Below, one piece after another: positions 39,439 to 49,227 of a stretch of 64,000 nucleotides of DNA; the first letter of the stretch is position 1; each line of letters opens with the position of its first letter. The position numbers and the translations under genes are program-made. The stretch comes from Tritrichomonas foetus (Eukaryota; Parabasalia; Tritrichomonadida; Tritrichomonadidae). A model generated the notes under the pieces. The model searched no databases and was not told the origin of the DNA. It worked only from the letters and a program-made list of their open reading frames with translations. Where the stretch lies: NCBI GenBank assembly GCA_001839685.1, contig MLAK01000572.1, forward strand, positions 17,276 through 81,275, given 5' to 3'.

Positions 39439-40095
39439 ATGGGAAACAAAGCGTCCACTCCTTTAGGTGTTGTTGATGAAGGAAGTCAATTATCAAATGA
39501 CCAAATGCAAGAATTCCTCGCCAATACAAATTTTACACCAAAAGAGATCCAAAAATTATTATTGATTTACAGAAAAATAGGAGGTTATGGTATCTCTCAA
39601 ACGCCTAAAATAGAACCGGAAGAATTTGTTCAAGCGTTGAAATATTCAAATCCAGAAATTGGTTTCTTAATGTATAAGATGATCGATAGCGACGGAAGCG
39701 GAACAATTGAGTTTTCAGAGTTTGTAGAGGGATTAAACGCATTCTTACCAGAGTCCCCTCTTGATAAAAAGATCGAGCTCTGTTTCAATGTTTATGACGA
39801 TGATCATGGCGGCACAATTTCGAAAGATGAAGTCACAAAAATTATTATGATGTCAACTAAAGATAACCAGTTCATTCAACTTGATGACGCCCATTTGAAT
39901 CTTCTTGTTGATGAACTTTTTGAGAAATATGATTCAAGCCTTGTCGGCGTAACAGAAGATGACGATGAAGAAAAGAGAAAAGGAAATATGTCACTAGCCG
40001 ACTTTGCAAAAATGGTTAAGGCTTCGCCTGGAATTCTCGACATTTTCGAGTTTGACACATCAATGCTTCCATCACCAGAAGAAATCATGGCTTAA
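39439..40095 (+). CDS. Calcineurin-B-like EF-hand calcium-binding protein
   Basis: This 218-residue protein begins MGNKAS, an N-myristoylation signal typical of calcineurin B and related sensors. Canonical EF-hand loops lie at residues 83-94 (DSDGSGTIEFSE) and 120-131 (DDDHGGTISKDE). The first EF-hand region (about 40-70) lacks a usable loop. The fourth (about 160-195) is broken by an acidic insert (TEDDDEEKRKG). The layout is that of calcineurin B/CBL/CHP-type regulatory subunits, so it probably regulates a phosphatase, kinase or exchanger at a membrane. The neighbouring kinase-like gene is convergent and need not be its partner. The start is fixed by the initiator 11 nt upstream and by the MGxxxS motif. 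Confidence 0.88.
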   Translation: MGNKASTPLGVVDEGSQLSNDQMQEFLANTNFTPKEIQKLLLIYRKIGGYGISQTPKIEPEEFVQALKYSNPEIGFLMYKMIDSDGSGTIEFSEFVEGLNAFLPESPLDKKIELCFNVYDDDHGGTISKDEVTKIIMMSTKDNQFIQLDDAHLNLLVDELFEKYDSSLVGVTEDDDEEKRKGNMSLADFAKMVKASPGILDIFEFDTSMLPSPEEIMA

Positions 40096-40383
40096 AAAGA
40101 GAAAACAAACTTATTTGAATATATATATGAATAACATGTATATGTCATATTTATGACCATATTCAAAGAAATAAAACTCTTATTTAACGTGACATTTTTG
40201 ACAATGATATTTCTTACGATTTGTAAGTTTCTATGTAATGATTTTTCAATTATCTACTTTGTTTATCAACCATAATACAAAAGAAAAAAGGTATAATTTT
40301 GCCATTAGAATAATACCTCCTATATGAAAGGTAACAATAAATTGTTGGGACCACATCGATAAACCTTCCACCACGAATGAAAA

Positions 40384-40530
40384 CACGAATGAGTATATTA
40401 CTAAAAATCACCAATGAGTATATTACTAAAAACGCGAATGATAACTTTCTTTATTATCACGAATGATAACTTTCTTTATGATCACGAATAATAACTTTCT
40501 CTAGGTCGCGAATGATAACTTTTCATTGTA
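40384..40530. repeat. Two nested tandem repeats (GAGTATATTACTAAAAA and CGAATGATAACTTTCTTT)
   Basis: AATGAGTATATTACTAAAAA occurs twice (from about 40388 and 40413). The CGAATGATAACTTT core follows four times at 40435, 40460, 40485 and 40509, a 24-25 bp period with divergence in the last two copies. Confidence 0.85.
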
Positions 40531-40673
40531 CTCTGCAATTCAAAAGCGAGTGATTTATTTCATATTTAATTTATGACATCTACAAATACTTTCATGTCTA
40601 AACATTATAAATATGAAATTAATAGATGATATAACAAAATGCCAATCTAAATTTTTTTAATAGAATCAAACTC

Positions 40674-40759
40674 AACTAGTTCTAAAAAATGGAAAGTTTT
40701 GTTTAATGAAAATAATAACTTTTTGTGTTTATCGCACTTTCCATTTTTTGGAACCAGTT
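40674..40759. repeat. 24-bp inverted repeat with 38-nt loop
   Basis: The left arm (40674-40697, AACTAGTTC...GGAAAGT) and the right arm (40736-40759, ACTTTCC...GAACCAGTT) are complementary except for about two positions, enclosing 38 nt. It could be a 3'-end hairpin shared by the two convergent genes or a tiny mobile-element relic. Confidence 0.75.
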
Positions 40760-40892
40760 TTCAATATTTGTCTGAAGAAGGGTTTGCATAAAAAAAACAA
40801 CTAACCCAGTTTAAAACAATAAAGAGAATTTATAGATAAAATAATTTTATCAAAATAATTATTCTATATTTACGCTCAACAACATTACATTC

Positions 40893-41825
40893 CTAATAAT
40901 ATCTTCCATCAATTGATTGGAACGGATCAGCAAGGTCAAGAACCCATTGAACAGATCTATAGCAATCTTTCAATATCTGGAGAGCTGTTGTTGACTTTCC
41001 ACCAGAAAGAAGGTATGCTTGGAAGCATCCCTGAGCAGCGCACTCAGTAATAGTTAAGCGTTGTTCAGGATTAGAATCAATCATTCCAGCAATTAATTCT
41101 TTAATCGATGTGTCAACCCTTTCTTTTGCCCACAAAGGACCGCTAAATGCAAGTGATGGATAGACTTCAGGTGTTTGAAGTGTTCTCAAATAATCCAAGT
41201 ATGAGTGAGGTGACATTCCACAAACCATGACGTAGAAAACCATACCAAGCGCATAGACATCTGACGCCTGTGTTCCAACCCGGGTTTCAATGGTTTCTGG
41301 TGCTGAATATAAATCTGGAGCGGTGATGATTTTCGTGTTTCCTCCTGTCGCGCTGTATTCAAAACCTCCTAAAATGGCAAATGGATTCATTTGATACTCC
41401 GATAAAATGTGAATATTTTCTGGTCGAATATTATTATGGATATAGCCGAGCTGATGGACGTAATTGAGGGCTGAAACAAGATTCCACATTACTTGGATAG
41501 CCGCGTCTTTCGTGATTGGCCCCTTTTCATGAATGCAGTGAAGCAAATTACCGCCTGTTAAATATGGAAGTATAACCAAAAAATAGTTGGGAATTTCTGT
41601 AGTATCACTGAGTGTAACAATTGCCGCGTGGTTCATTGCTCTTAAATGGTCAGCTCCTTGAACATATAAAGGCTTATTTGGATGATTGTTTGGGATAAAT
41701 TTAATAACAAACTTCTGTCCAGTTTTGATAGAAATTGCAAAGTAAATATCGATTCCACCTTCTGAGAATATCATATCGCATATTTTATATGTGTCTAAAA
41801 TGATTTCTGGTACTTCATAAGTCAT
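40893..41825 (-). CDS. Protein kinase-like pseudokinase
   Basis: This 310-residue chain, from the first ATG at 41825, is essentially one kinase fold (about residues 10-285). The ATP-binding Lys is kept (FVIKF, Lys42) and SAPE (174-177) remains. The catalytic loop HRD is HNN (130-132; YIHNNIRPENIHI), and the metal-binding DFG is replaced by GGF (153-155; ILGGFEY). The glycine loop is also poor (FSEGGIDIYFA). Loss of both catalytic Asp residues makes it a predicted pseudokinase, probably a scaffold or allosteric partner. Trichomonads have many kinase-like genes. The frame extends 27 codons further upstream without an ATG. TCATTG and TCATAC initiator-like sites lie further upstream. Confidence 0.88.
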   Translation of the reverse strand: MTYEVPEIILDTYKICDMIFSEGGIDIYFAISIKTGQKFVIKFIPNNHPNKPLYVQGADHLRAMNHAAIVTLSDTTEIPNYFLVILPYLTGGNLLHCIHEKGPITKDAAIQVMWNLVSALNYVHQLGYIHNNIRPENIHILSEYQMNPFAILGGFEYSATGGNTKIITAPDLYSAPETIETRVGTQASDVYALGMVFYVMVCGMSPHSYLDYLRTLQTPEVYPSLAFSGPLWAKERVDTSIKELIAGMIDSNPEQRLTITECAAQGCFQAYLLSGGKSTTALQILKDCYRSVQWVLDLADPFQSIDGRYY

Positions 41826-42351
41826 TCCTACTTTGTCAAGTAAACGGTCACCAAAATATCCTTTCAATGAATGTTTGGTTATTTGGTCAAATCGCTCCTT
41901 TTTCAATAGTATACAATTGTATGATGTGAGATGGATTATTCTACATACATATTATGACATTTTTATTGTAATCAAATATGAATGCACAAAAATATGAATG
42001 CTACAAAAATATGAAAGCTGTGGTAGCTAATGATTTTTTCAGATTAAAACCAATCAAGTTATTCAATTTTTCAGGCACCCATTAACTTATCAAGAGCAAA
42101 TCAATGCGTTAATGATTATACTTCACAAATGGTCTTTTATTTTGAAACATACACTAGTTTATCGTTTTAACGTTTGAAACGTTCATATTGCGATTTTACA
42201 CCCATTCATAATTATGAATGACTCTGCTAGATCTTCGATACCATTGGCACGTCAAAGTATCAGAAATCATATTAAACAAATCAAATAAAGCAAATCATAT
42301 AAAACAAATCATATTAAACAAATCATATAACACGATTATATTTACAGAACC
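41826..42351. other. Intergenic with a short AAATCATAT repeat
   Basis: AT-rich spacer. Near 42268-42335, ATTAAACAAATCA and ATAAAACAAATCATAT-like units of 15-19 bp repeat four times. No gene is seen. Confidence 0.6.
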
Positions 42352-43245
42352 TTAAATCATCGAACTTCTCTTCCTTTTACGGGCTGATCGTATATTTAAT
42401 GGATGTGGAGTTTGTCTTGCACTCTTTAACATTGCACCAGGTGGATAGTTTGCTGGCAGTTTTTTGATTCCCACTGTCAAATTCCCACCCGATTTTGATG
42501 CTTTTGTTTCTGGCACTTTTGGTGGTGCAGATTTTGGTACTCCAATCTGTGCCACTGAAAGAGTACAATTATTAACTTGGATCTTTTGTAGATTTTCGAT
42601 TGCTCTGATCAAAGTCAGACAATTTGATAAAACACCATAGAAAATATTTTCATGAACGATCAGGTTTTCAAAGGAAATTTGAGGGGTGTGTTCAGAATTG
42701 GCTTGTTTAAAGTCTTCTTCCATTTCTGCAGTTAATCCTTCAATAACAACAACCGGAACGTTTTCAATCGTGTTTTCAACTATTAATGATGGATAAACCG
42801 TATTAAAGAAAAGTGCCGCATTTTTGATATCTTCAGTATAGCCTCGAATTAGGAAAAGTGGTCCTTCTGAGAAAAGATCATAACCACCAACAAACAAACT
42901 ATCGAGTATTAATTCTAAATTTTCTTTTGCCTCTTCCTCTACTAAATTTTTCTGAGTATCAAAAAGATAAATTTCATCAATGAAATCATCGATTTCTTCT
43001 CCATTTGTTTTAGCGAATTTCGCATTTGTAAGATGTAAGTCGTTTAAAAATTGTTCTTTGGATTGATTAATGTCAGTTTTAAAGAAAATAAAATATTGAT
43101 CTTCTTTAGTGTTGATATCTTTCGCTTTAAACGTTCGCACAAAGGGAGATCGGCTACCCAAATATTGGTTAATTTTAATGTCGGGTTTATTTGATGAAGA
43201 GATAATGTAATAAAACATGAAAGACGAGAACGATAAGGAGTTCAT
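42352..43245 (-). CDS. Paralogue of the RNase Z N-terminal region (RRM-like domain protein)
   Basis: This 297-residue protein, from ATG 43245, has no metallo-hydrolase part. It aligns over most of its length with residues 1-235 of the RNase Z gene at 55422. Shared blocks include IxQYLG, EIYLFD-x-x-x-N-L, LILDSLFVGGY versus SILDNLFIGGY, SEGPLFLIR, and VVVIEGL followed by FKQAN. The second half (about 160-235) has an RRM-like order: strand VVVIEGL, helix, strand FENLIV, strand IFYGVL, helix, and final strand CTLSVAQI. The tail is basic (SARKRKRSS), possibly nuclear. An internal ATG at 43218 would make the leader the same length as in RNase Z, so the start is uncertain. The function is unknown; a link to tRNA 3' processing is only inferred. 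Confidence 0.75.
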   Translation of the reverse strand: MNSLSFSSFMFYYIISSSNKPDIKINQYLGSRSPFVRTFKAKDINTKEDQYFIFFKTDINQSKEQFLNDLHLTNAKFAKTNGEEIDDFIDEIYLFDTQKNLVEEEAKENLELILDSLFVGGYDLFSEGPLFLIRGYTEDIKNAALFFNTVYPSLIVENTIENVPVVVIEGLTAEMEEDFKQANSEHTPQISFENLIVHENIFYGVLSNCLTLIRAIENLQKIQVNNCTLSVAQIGVPKSAPPKVPETKASKSGGNLTVGIKKLPANYPPGAMLKSARQTPHPLNIRSARKRKRSSMI

Positions 43246-43708
43246 TTTCGTCAAAAATTGAAATTTTTCTGTTGAGTCACACAGTTTGTAAACTTTTTGA
43301 AAGATTGAATCATTTTCCAATTGAAAATTTCTAAACTCAATGAAAATAAACAAAAAGTGTGCATTTTTAAGGTCAAATGACAAGTCAAATTAACGAAAAG
43401 TGTTAACGGTAAAACTGGGCACTTTATTTTGCAAAAGAAGAAATATCAATCATTCTGGAGATTACCTCATATAATTAACATATATAATTAAGATTAATTC
43501 AATAACTTTTGATCATTGCTTGAAATTATGAAATTGTCAAATGCGAATAGAAAATGAAATAGAATTCGCCTTCATCAATCAATTTCTTATCACCACTATG
43601 TATAAACGTCACTGATACTTTTAAAAGGGATTTATATGATGTTTTTGTCTAGTTAAACAACTCATGTCAGAAAAATAAAATTAATATCTTTGAAATAATA
43701 TTTACAGA
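43246..43708. other. Intergenic, nothing recognised
   Basis: AT-rich spacer. An initiator-like TCATTT on the minus strand near 43375 is followed first by an out-of-frame ATG with a 36-codon frame, so it does not settle the start of the gene at 43245. Confidence 0.4.
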
Positions 43709-46700
43709 TTAGTAATAATCCTCTTCTTCTTCAAGAAAGGGCTCGTTATCATGTTCATTTTTCTTTTTGGTTTGATTGAGATATTTGTTATAAATAAATA
43801 AACAAGCAAGAACTAGGATAGTACTACATAATGTGACAGGAATTAAAGCAAAAACAGTGATTTGGAAAGTATTATTTGAGTTTTGAATGTTCTTTGGATT
43901 GTTTAATTCAAGTTTGTTATTTTGGTAGCTATTTAACATGTTTCTATCAGGATCATAATTATCATGCATATTCACACGATTATTTTCGATTCGATTTTGA
44001 ATTATATCATCATCTTCATCATTTGGCCTTTGAATCCGTTTGTGCTTGTTAGATTCAACATGTTTCTGGTATCTTTTGTCGGTCTCATGTTTTCGGTTTT
44101 CGTGCATCAGATCATCATGATGATCTTCTTGCTCCATTTTTTCATATTTCCTTTTAGACAATCTTTTTGGATCTTCTTCTTCAATTTCGTTATTATGATA
44201 TCTTCTATTGCTTTCTTCTTTGTTATCTTCTTCCTCATTATCTTTATTAGTTTGTCCTTTTTTCTTTCTCAACGACTTTTTTCGATAAATTATTCTTTCT
44301 TCTAGTATATCATCATCATTATCTACATCGTTATTATTATCATTTTCATTGTTATATTCCCTGTCTCTTTTATCTTTAATCTTATTGTGGTTTTTATTAT
44401 AAATCACTTCGTCTTCTTCAATCTCCTCATCATCAACTTCTTTGATTTTTTGATTATATTTTTGGTTATTCATTTTCGTTTTCGTGCGTTTTCCCATTCC
44501 AATAGTATTTTTTTTCGATTTTTGGATTTCTCTTTTGGTATCATCATTGTCTGAATTATTTTGGATGTCATCTTCATTATTTTCATTTTGATCATTATGA
44601 TTTTTCTGGGTTTGCTGCTTAGATATTTTATTTTTCAGTATCTTTTTTGCGTGTTTTTTTCTTCCTGTTTCATTTTCTTCATCATCATGAGAATGATCAC
44701 CATCCTCTTCACCTTTTATATTGGATTTTTGCAATTCTTTTTTAGATTTAATATTATGTTTCTTCATATTATCTTCATTTACATCTTCTTCCTCATAATT
44801 TTTAGTATCTTCTTCATCTTCGCTCTCTTCTTTTTCTTTTTTATCAAAGTTTCCCTTTTTATCATATTTTTTTTTTTACCTTTTGATTTTTCATTTTTCG
44901 CTCTTCCTCTATTTGTTGATTAACATTGTCATTTTGATTTTCTTTGATAATATTATTTTCTTTTATTAAATATTTTTCATCATGATTTTCGATTTCATCA
45001 TTCTCGTTCTTTTGATTTCTAATTATCTTCATTTTATCTCCTTGATGAGATAATTTAGAGATGTCTGCAATATTTTCACGATCATTTCTTTCCTTTTTGT
45101 GATACTTAGTTGTATCATGATGTTCTTTTGTATTATCTTCAATAAAATCGAATGAATTATCATTCTTAATTGTGTTTGTGTCATTCAGTGAGATAAATAG
45201 TGTTTCTTCTTTGTCAACTTTCTGATTGGTAAAAGTGGGAGAGATAGTAGGTGATGGCGTGATTTTTCCTGGAGTAACATGTGATGGTGCAGAAGAATGA
45301 AATGTTTGGCTAAATTCGATTATTTTAGTAGGTAGCTGATGGAAAGAGCTCTTTAGCATGATAGTGTCAGTATCAACTGGTGATGATGATGAAACTGGAG
45401 ATTTTGTTGGTATATGCTTAATCATTGGATTGTGTGGAATGTAATCTTTGACGGTGATTTCATTTAATACATGATTCTGTTGCGTTTGCTGTTGTTGTGC
45501 ATGTTGTTGTTGTATTTGCTGTTGTTGTTGTGTTTGATTTTGTTGTTGTGTTTGNNNNNNNNNNNNNNNNNNNNNNNNNNNNNNNNNNNNNNNNNNNNNN
45601 NNNNNNNNNNNNNNNNNNNNNNNNNNNNNNNNNNNNNNNNNNNNNNNNNNNNNNNNNNNNNNNNNNNNNNNNNNNNNNNNNNNNNNNNNNNNNNNNNNNN
45701 NNNNNNNNNNNNNNNNNNNNNNNNNNNNNNNNNNNNNNNNNNNNNNNNNNNNNNNNNNNNNNNNNNNNNNNNNNNNNNNNNNNNNNNNNNNNNNNNNNNN
45801 NNNNNNNNNNNNNNNNNNNNNNNNNNNNNNNNNNNNNNNNNNNNNNNNNNNNNNNNNNNNNNNNNNNNNNNNNNNNNNNNNNNNNNNNNNNNNNNNNNNN
45901 NNNNNNNNNNNNNNNNNNNNNNNNNNNNNNNNNNNNNNNNNNNNNNNNNNNNNNNNNNNNNNNNNNNNNNNNNNNNNNNNNNNNNNNNNNNNNNNNNNNN
46001 NNNNNNNNNNNNNNNNNNNNNNNNNNNNNNNNNNNNNNNNNTTGTTGTTGTGTTTGTTGTTGTTGTTGTGTTTGATTTTGTTGATATGAAAATTGTGAGG
46101 ATGTTTGTAAAAATTTATCTTTATTTTGAGCTGTTCCAGGAACATATATTCTTTCATATTTTGATGAGTTACTTGTGAAACCATTATTAAATTTTTCTTG
46201 AATATTTGAGTTTAACGACCCATATCTCCCTTCATATTTCGGCTGTCCAGTTCCTGAACTTTGTTGTTTTTGATTTTCAATGGTATTTAAACTACTATCA
46301 TCTTTATTTCTCCACGAATTCCATCCAGGATTTTGATAATTATTTCCATTTTGATTGTTGTTTCCATTTTGATAATTATTTCCATTTTGATTGTTGTTTC
46401 CATTTTGATTGTTGTTTCCATTTTGATTGTTATTTTCATTTTGATTGTTGTTTCCATTTTGATTGTTGTTTCCATTTAGATTTTCATCATTGGGATTAAG
46501 AGTAGTATTTAACCCCTTATTGATTTTTTCTTTGATATTTCCCTTTTTCGATCCCCCATATTTTGAAAACCGTAACAAATCTATCCATGGATTCTCTGCT
46601 AACAATACAGGTCCTTTATTTTCATCAAAATATAATTCTTCATGAATAAGATTGACTTGATTTTTTCGATATGCATGGGACTGCTCCGAAAAGATTCTAT

Positions 46701-46983
46701 ATCTTCTATTAGATCCCTTGTTGATGATTTCCTCTTGATATTCAATTTCTTTCCCCTGAATCCTGAATTTTCCAGGATGTTGCTGTAGACGCCGATTTTC
46801 ATTATTTTCATTATTGCTTTTATCATAAGTGGTTCCAGATTGCTGTTTATCATTTCCATTTGTTATTTGTAATTCTGCTAAAATATCATCTTCTTGAGAT
46901 AACGTGATACCTTTTTCATTCAGTGTTGACTTTTTATTGATAATAGCTGTTATAGCGTGAAAGAAGAAAATAAAAAACAACAT
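43709..46983 (-). CDS. Single-pass membrane protein with N/Q-rich repeats; interrupted by assembly gap and homopolymer frameshift
   Basis: Three frame-shifted segments look like one gene. The N-terminal part (46983 down to the gap) has a signal peptide (MLFFIFFFHAITAI). It then has an Asn/Gln repeat (GNNNQN, about nine 18-bp units near 46338-46480) and a QTQQQ region running into the gap. After the gap the QTQQQ pattern resumes in a different frame and continues to 44862, where an 11-T run (44867-44877) causes a stop. Shifting one base there joins smoothly to the last segment (to 43709). That segment is highly charged (K/D/E/N) and ends with a membrane helix (VFALIPVTLCSTILVLACLFIY) and an acidic tail (FLEEEEDYY). 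It is probably a type I surface protein with a disordered ectodomain. Whether the shift is real or a sequencing error is open. Confidence 0.65.
45555..46041. other. Assembly gap (487 N) in a CAA/CAG-type repeat
   Basis: A run of N at 45555-46041 has GTTGTTGTG/TTTGTTGTT repeats on both sides. The two flanks use different reading frames across it (487 is not a multiple of 3), so the gap size is probably an estimate. Confidence 0.95.
46338..46480 (-). repeat. 18-bp coding tandem repeat (GNNNQN)
   Basis: On the plus strand TTGTTTCCATTTTGATTG-type units recur with an 18-bp period about eight to nine times, encoding Gly-Asn-Asn-Asn-Gln-Asn with occasional Tyr or Glu substitutions. Confidence 0.9.
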
Positions 46984-47477
46984 TGGGGATAATTACTAAA
47001 GCAATTGAATTAAAAATCGCCTGCTTTTTCACAATTTAAAATTCTCGATAACATTTTGTGAGAACATCAAACTTTGAATGTATTGATAAGCTTTAATATG
47101 CCAGTGATCAAAATTCTCCAATAAATCTGTAAAAGATAGACTACTAACAATATGATTAATTGTGATGTAATATAATAATACGAATAGATCTATTTCACAT
47201 TATTCATTAATTTATATTATGAAACTTTTCCCAACAGAACTTGTTTGATATATTCAGATAATATCAATCATATAAATAGTTACTTATGCTATGCCATTTC
47301 ATTTTTGTATTGTATAATTATGGCAGTAGGGTGATGTTCTTGAAAGATTTTATCTTTCCTCAACTTTTTCAGAATTATCAAGTGCGCATATAAACTTTTT
47401 AACTATAAATATTTTCTTTGACCAAATTATCATACAATATTTTTTTAACGTATGCATCAAAATACTCGAGTTTATCA
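46984..47477. other. Divergent intergenic region
   Basis: AT-rich spacer upstream of the Cdc14 gene. A TCATAC initiator-like site (A at about 47431) precedes a short out-of-frame ATG at 47454. No gene is seen. Confidence 0.45.
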
Positions 47478-49227
47478 ATGTGCTTGAGAGTTACTTGTCC
47501 ACATCAGAATATAGAAATTGTTGAAGACCGCGTCTATTTTTCTATCCTTCGTCGTACACCACGCAATAGTCAATTCGTTACATATTTTACTATTGATGAT
47601 GAACCCAAATACAAATATCGATCATTCTTCGACGATTTTGGACCACCTTCTATCTTGCAATTGACTGAGTTTTACAGAAATGTATCCAATCAGTTAAATG
47701 AAAGCAAACAAATTCTTCATTTTTATACGTCTCCAAATCCACCTCTCTGCGCCAATGCTGTCATGTATATTTCATTTTTCAGAATGCTTTATCTAAAAAC
47801 AAGTCCAGAAGAAACGTACAAACCTTTCCTAAATATTCAGAAATTTATTTATGATTTCAGAGATGCTTCCACAGCTCCGTCAGTTTTTGAGCTAAAAACT
47901 ATTGATGTTCTTCGTGGCATCAGAAAGGCGATGGATCACAATTGGTATGATCCAGAAAAATTTGATTCTCAGAAATGGCAAGAAATCGAAGCCTTACAGA
48001 ATGGTGATATGAATTGGCTTATCCCAGGAAAGCTTATGGCATTTGCATCTCCTTACAGCATGCCAGTCCTTCCAAGTGGTGACAGAGTTGCAACACCTGA
48101 AGTTGTCATTCCAACATTCAAAGAACTAGGAATTAATCACATTGTTCGTTTGAATAAACAATATTATGATGCTGAGGATTTCCGGAAGGAGAATTTCAAA
48201 CATACAGAATTATATTTTTTAGACGGCTCCATTCCACCAACTAAAATTTTGAATCAATTTTTAGATATAATTGAAAGTGATGACGTTGTAGCACTTCACT
48301 GCAAAGCAGGTTTAGGCAGAACGTATGTTTTTTTGAAAATTATTATGTTATTTTATATCTCATTTTATAGGTTTACAAACACAACAAACAACAGCAACAC
48401 ATTTTTTGTGCACAAAAATACAAATAAATTCTTTCTTTTTATCCCAGGGAAACTCCCAAAGAAGAACTAATAATTAATTAGATATTTAGTCGCTTTGGAT
48501 CAATTAATTTTCAACCTAGAAGCTTTGTGATTTTATCTAATTCGAAAGATATTTCTTTATTTTTATTATTCATTTTCATATGATGTTTAAATTCATTTTC
48601 CTCTTGAGTCCATTGTTGTTTGTTATTTGTTTATAAATTAGATATAAAATGATATAATAATTTTTATTATTTTTTTTGTGACTAACATACAGTGGAACAC
48701 TTGCAGCTTGTTATATGATCAAGAATTTCGAATTCACAGCCCGTGAATCAATCGCTTGGATTCGAGTTTGTCGTCCAGGAAGTGTAATTGGGCCACAACA
48801 GCTCTACCTTGTCAGTTATGAGGAAAATATCATTCGTGAACGTGAATCAAAGCGTGTCTACGAACCATCACCTGAAGAAATTGCCATGAAAACTGCCAGA
48901 ATGAATATTCCACAACCACCAAAGTCAGCACGCATTCTTTTTGTACCAAATAAAGGATGCCCGATTCCAGTAGATGATGATGACGACTATTATGGTGTTG
49001 AACCGCCAAACAGTGCTCGTGGATATGGAGCGGTTATTGGATATAACCGGAACAGAAGGTATACTCGACAGTCAGCTAGAGAACCAAGAGTGAAGAAGCC
49101 CTATAAGAAAGATAAGAATGAAAAATTCTTGGCAATGCACGCTTTGCCAATGAATCAGCTTCATCCACAGCCAAGAAAGATCAATCAGAAGCAGCCTTAC
49201 TGGAAGACAATTGGCAGCTATGCTTGA
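47478..49227 (+). CDS. CDC14: Cdc14-type dual-specificity phosphatase, two exons
   Basis: Exons 47478-48322 and 48693-49227 join to 1380 nt (459 residues). The N-terminal Cdc14 domain (about 15-160) has [32 protein letters not shown] and the [26 protein letters not shown] block. The catalytic domain (about 185-330) has the signature [11 protein letters not shown], with nucleophile Cys275 and Arg281, and then the Cdc14-typical [19 protein letters not shown]. The intron falls between Arg and Thr-Gly of that signature. Cdc14 dephosphorylates CDK sites at mitotic exit and is also found at basal bodies in flagellates. The tail (about 340-459) is basic. The start is the first in-frame ATG, since the frame before it has none. 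All catalytic residues are present. Confidence 0.95.
48323..48692 (+). other. Spliceosomal intron (370 nt) in the Cdc14 gene
   Basis: The donor GTATGT at 48323-48328 and fused branch/acceptor block ACTAACATACAG at 48681-48692 match the trichomonad consensus GTAYGT / ACTAACACACAG, with one difference in the latter. Splicing restores the phosphatase signature exactly. The interior is AT-rich. Without splicing the frame ends at 48470. Confidence 0.93.

Larger units (their letters stand above)
40096..40892. other. Convergent intergenic spacer with repeats and an inverted repeat
   Basis: The spacer lies between two converging genes. It contains a short tandem repeat cluster (40384-40530) and a 24-bp inverted repeat (40674-40759), described separately. 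No gene is seen. Confidence 0.6.

Noticed and set aside
40798..40809. ACTAACCCAG resembling a trichomonad splice acceptor
   Set aside because: It is shorter than the consensus block, no coding sequence follows on that strand, and no GTAYGT donor with a coding exon precedes it.
40893..41906. Longer N terminus for the pseudokinase from TTG 41906
   Set aside because: There is no ATG before 41825 in the frame, so the extra 27 codons are treated as untranslated.
43964..44305. Plus-strand Phe/Ile-rich frame opposite the membrane protein gene
   Set aside because: It is the antisense image of a Lys/Asn/Glu/Asp-rich coding stretch; hydrophobicity is an artefact of base composition.
48323..48470. Cdc14 frame continuing past the donor site to a stop at 48470
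   Set aside because: It breaks the phosphatase signature, and the acceptor block and downstream exon restore it exactly.
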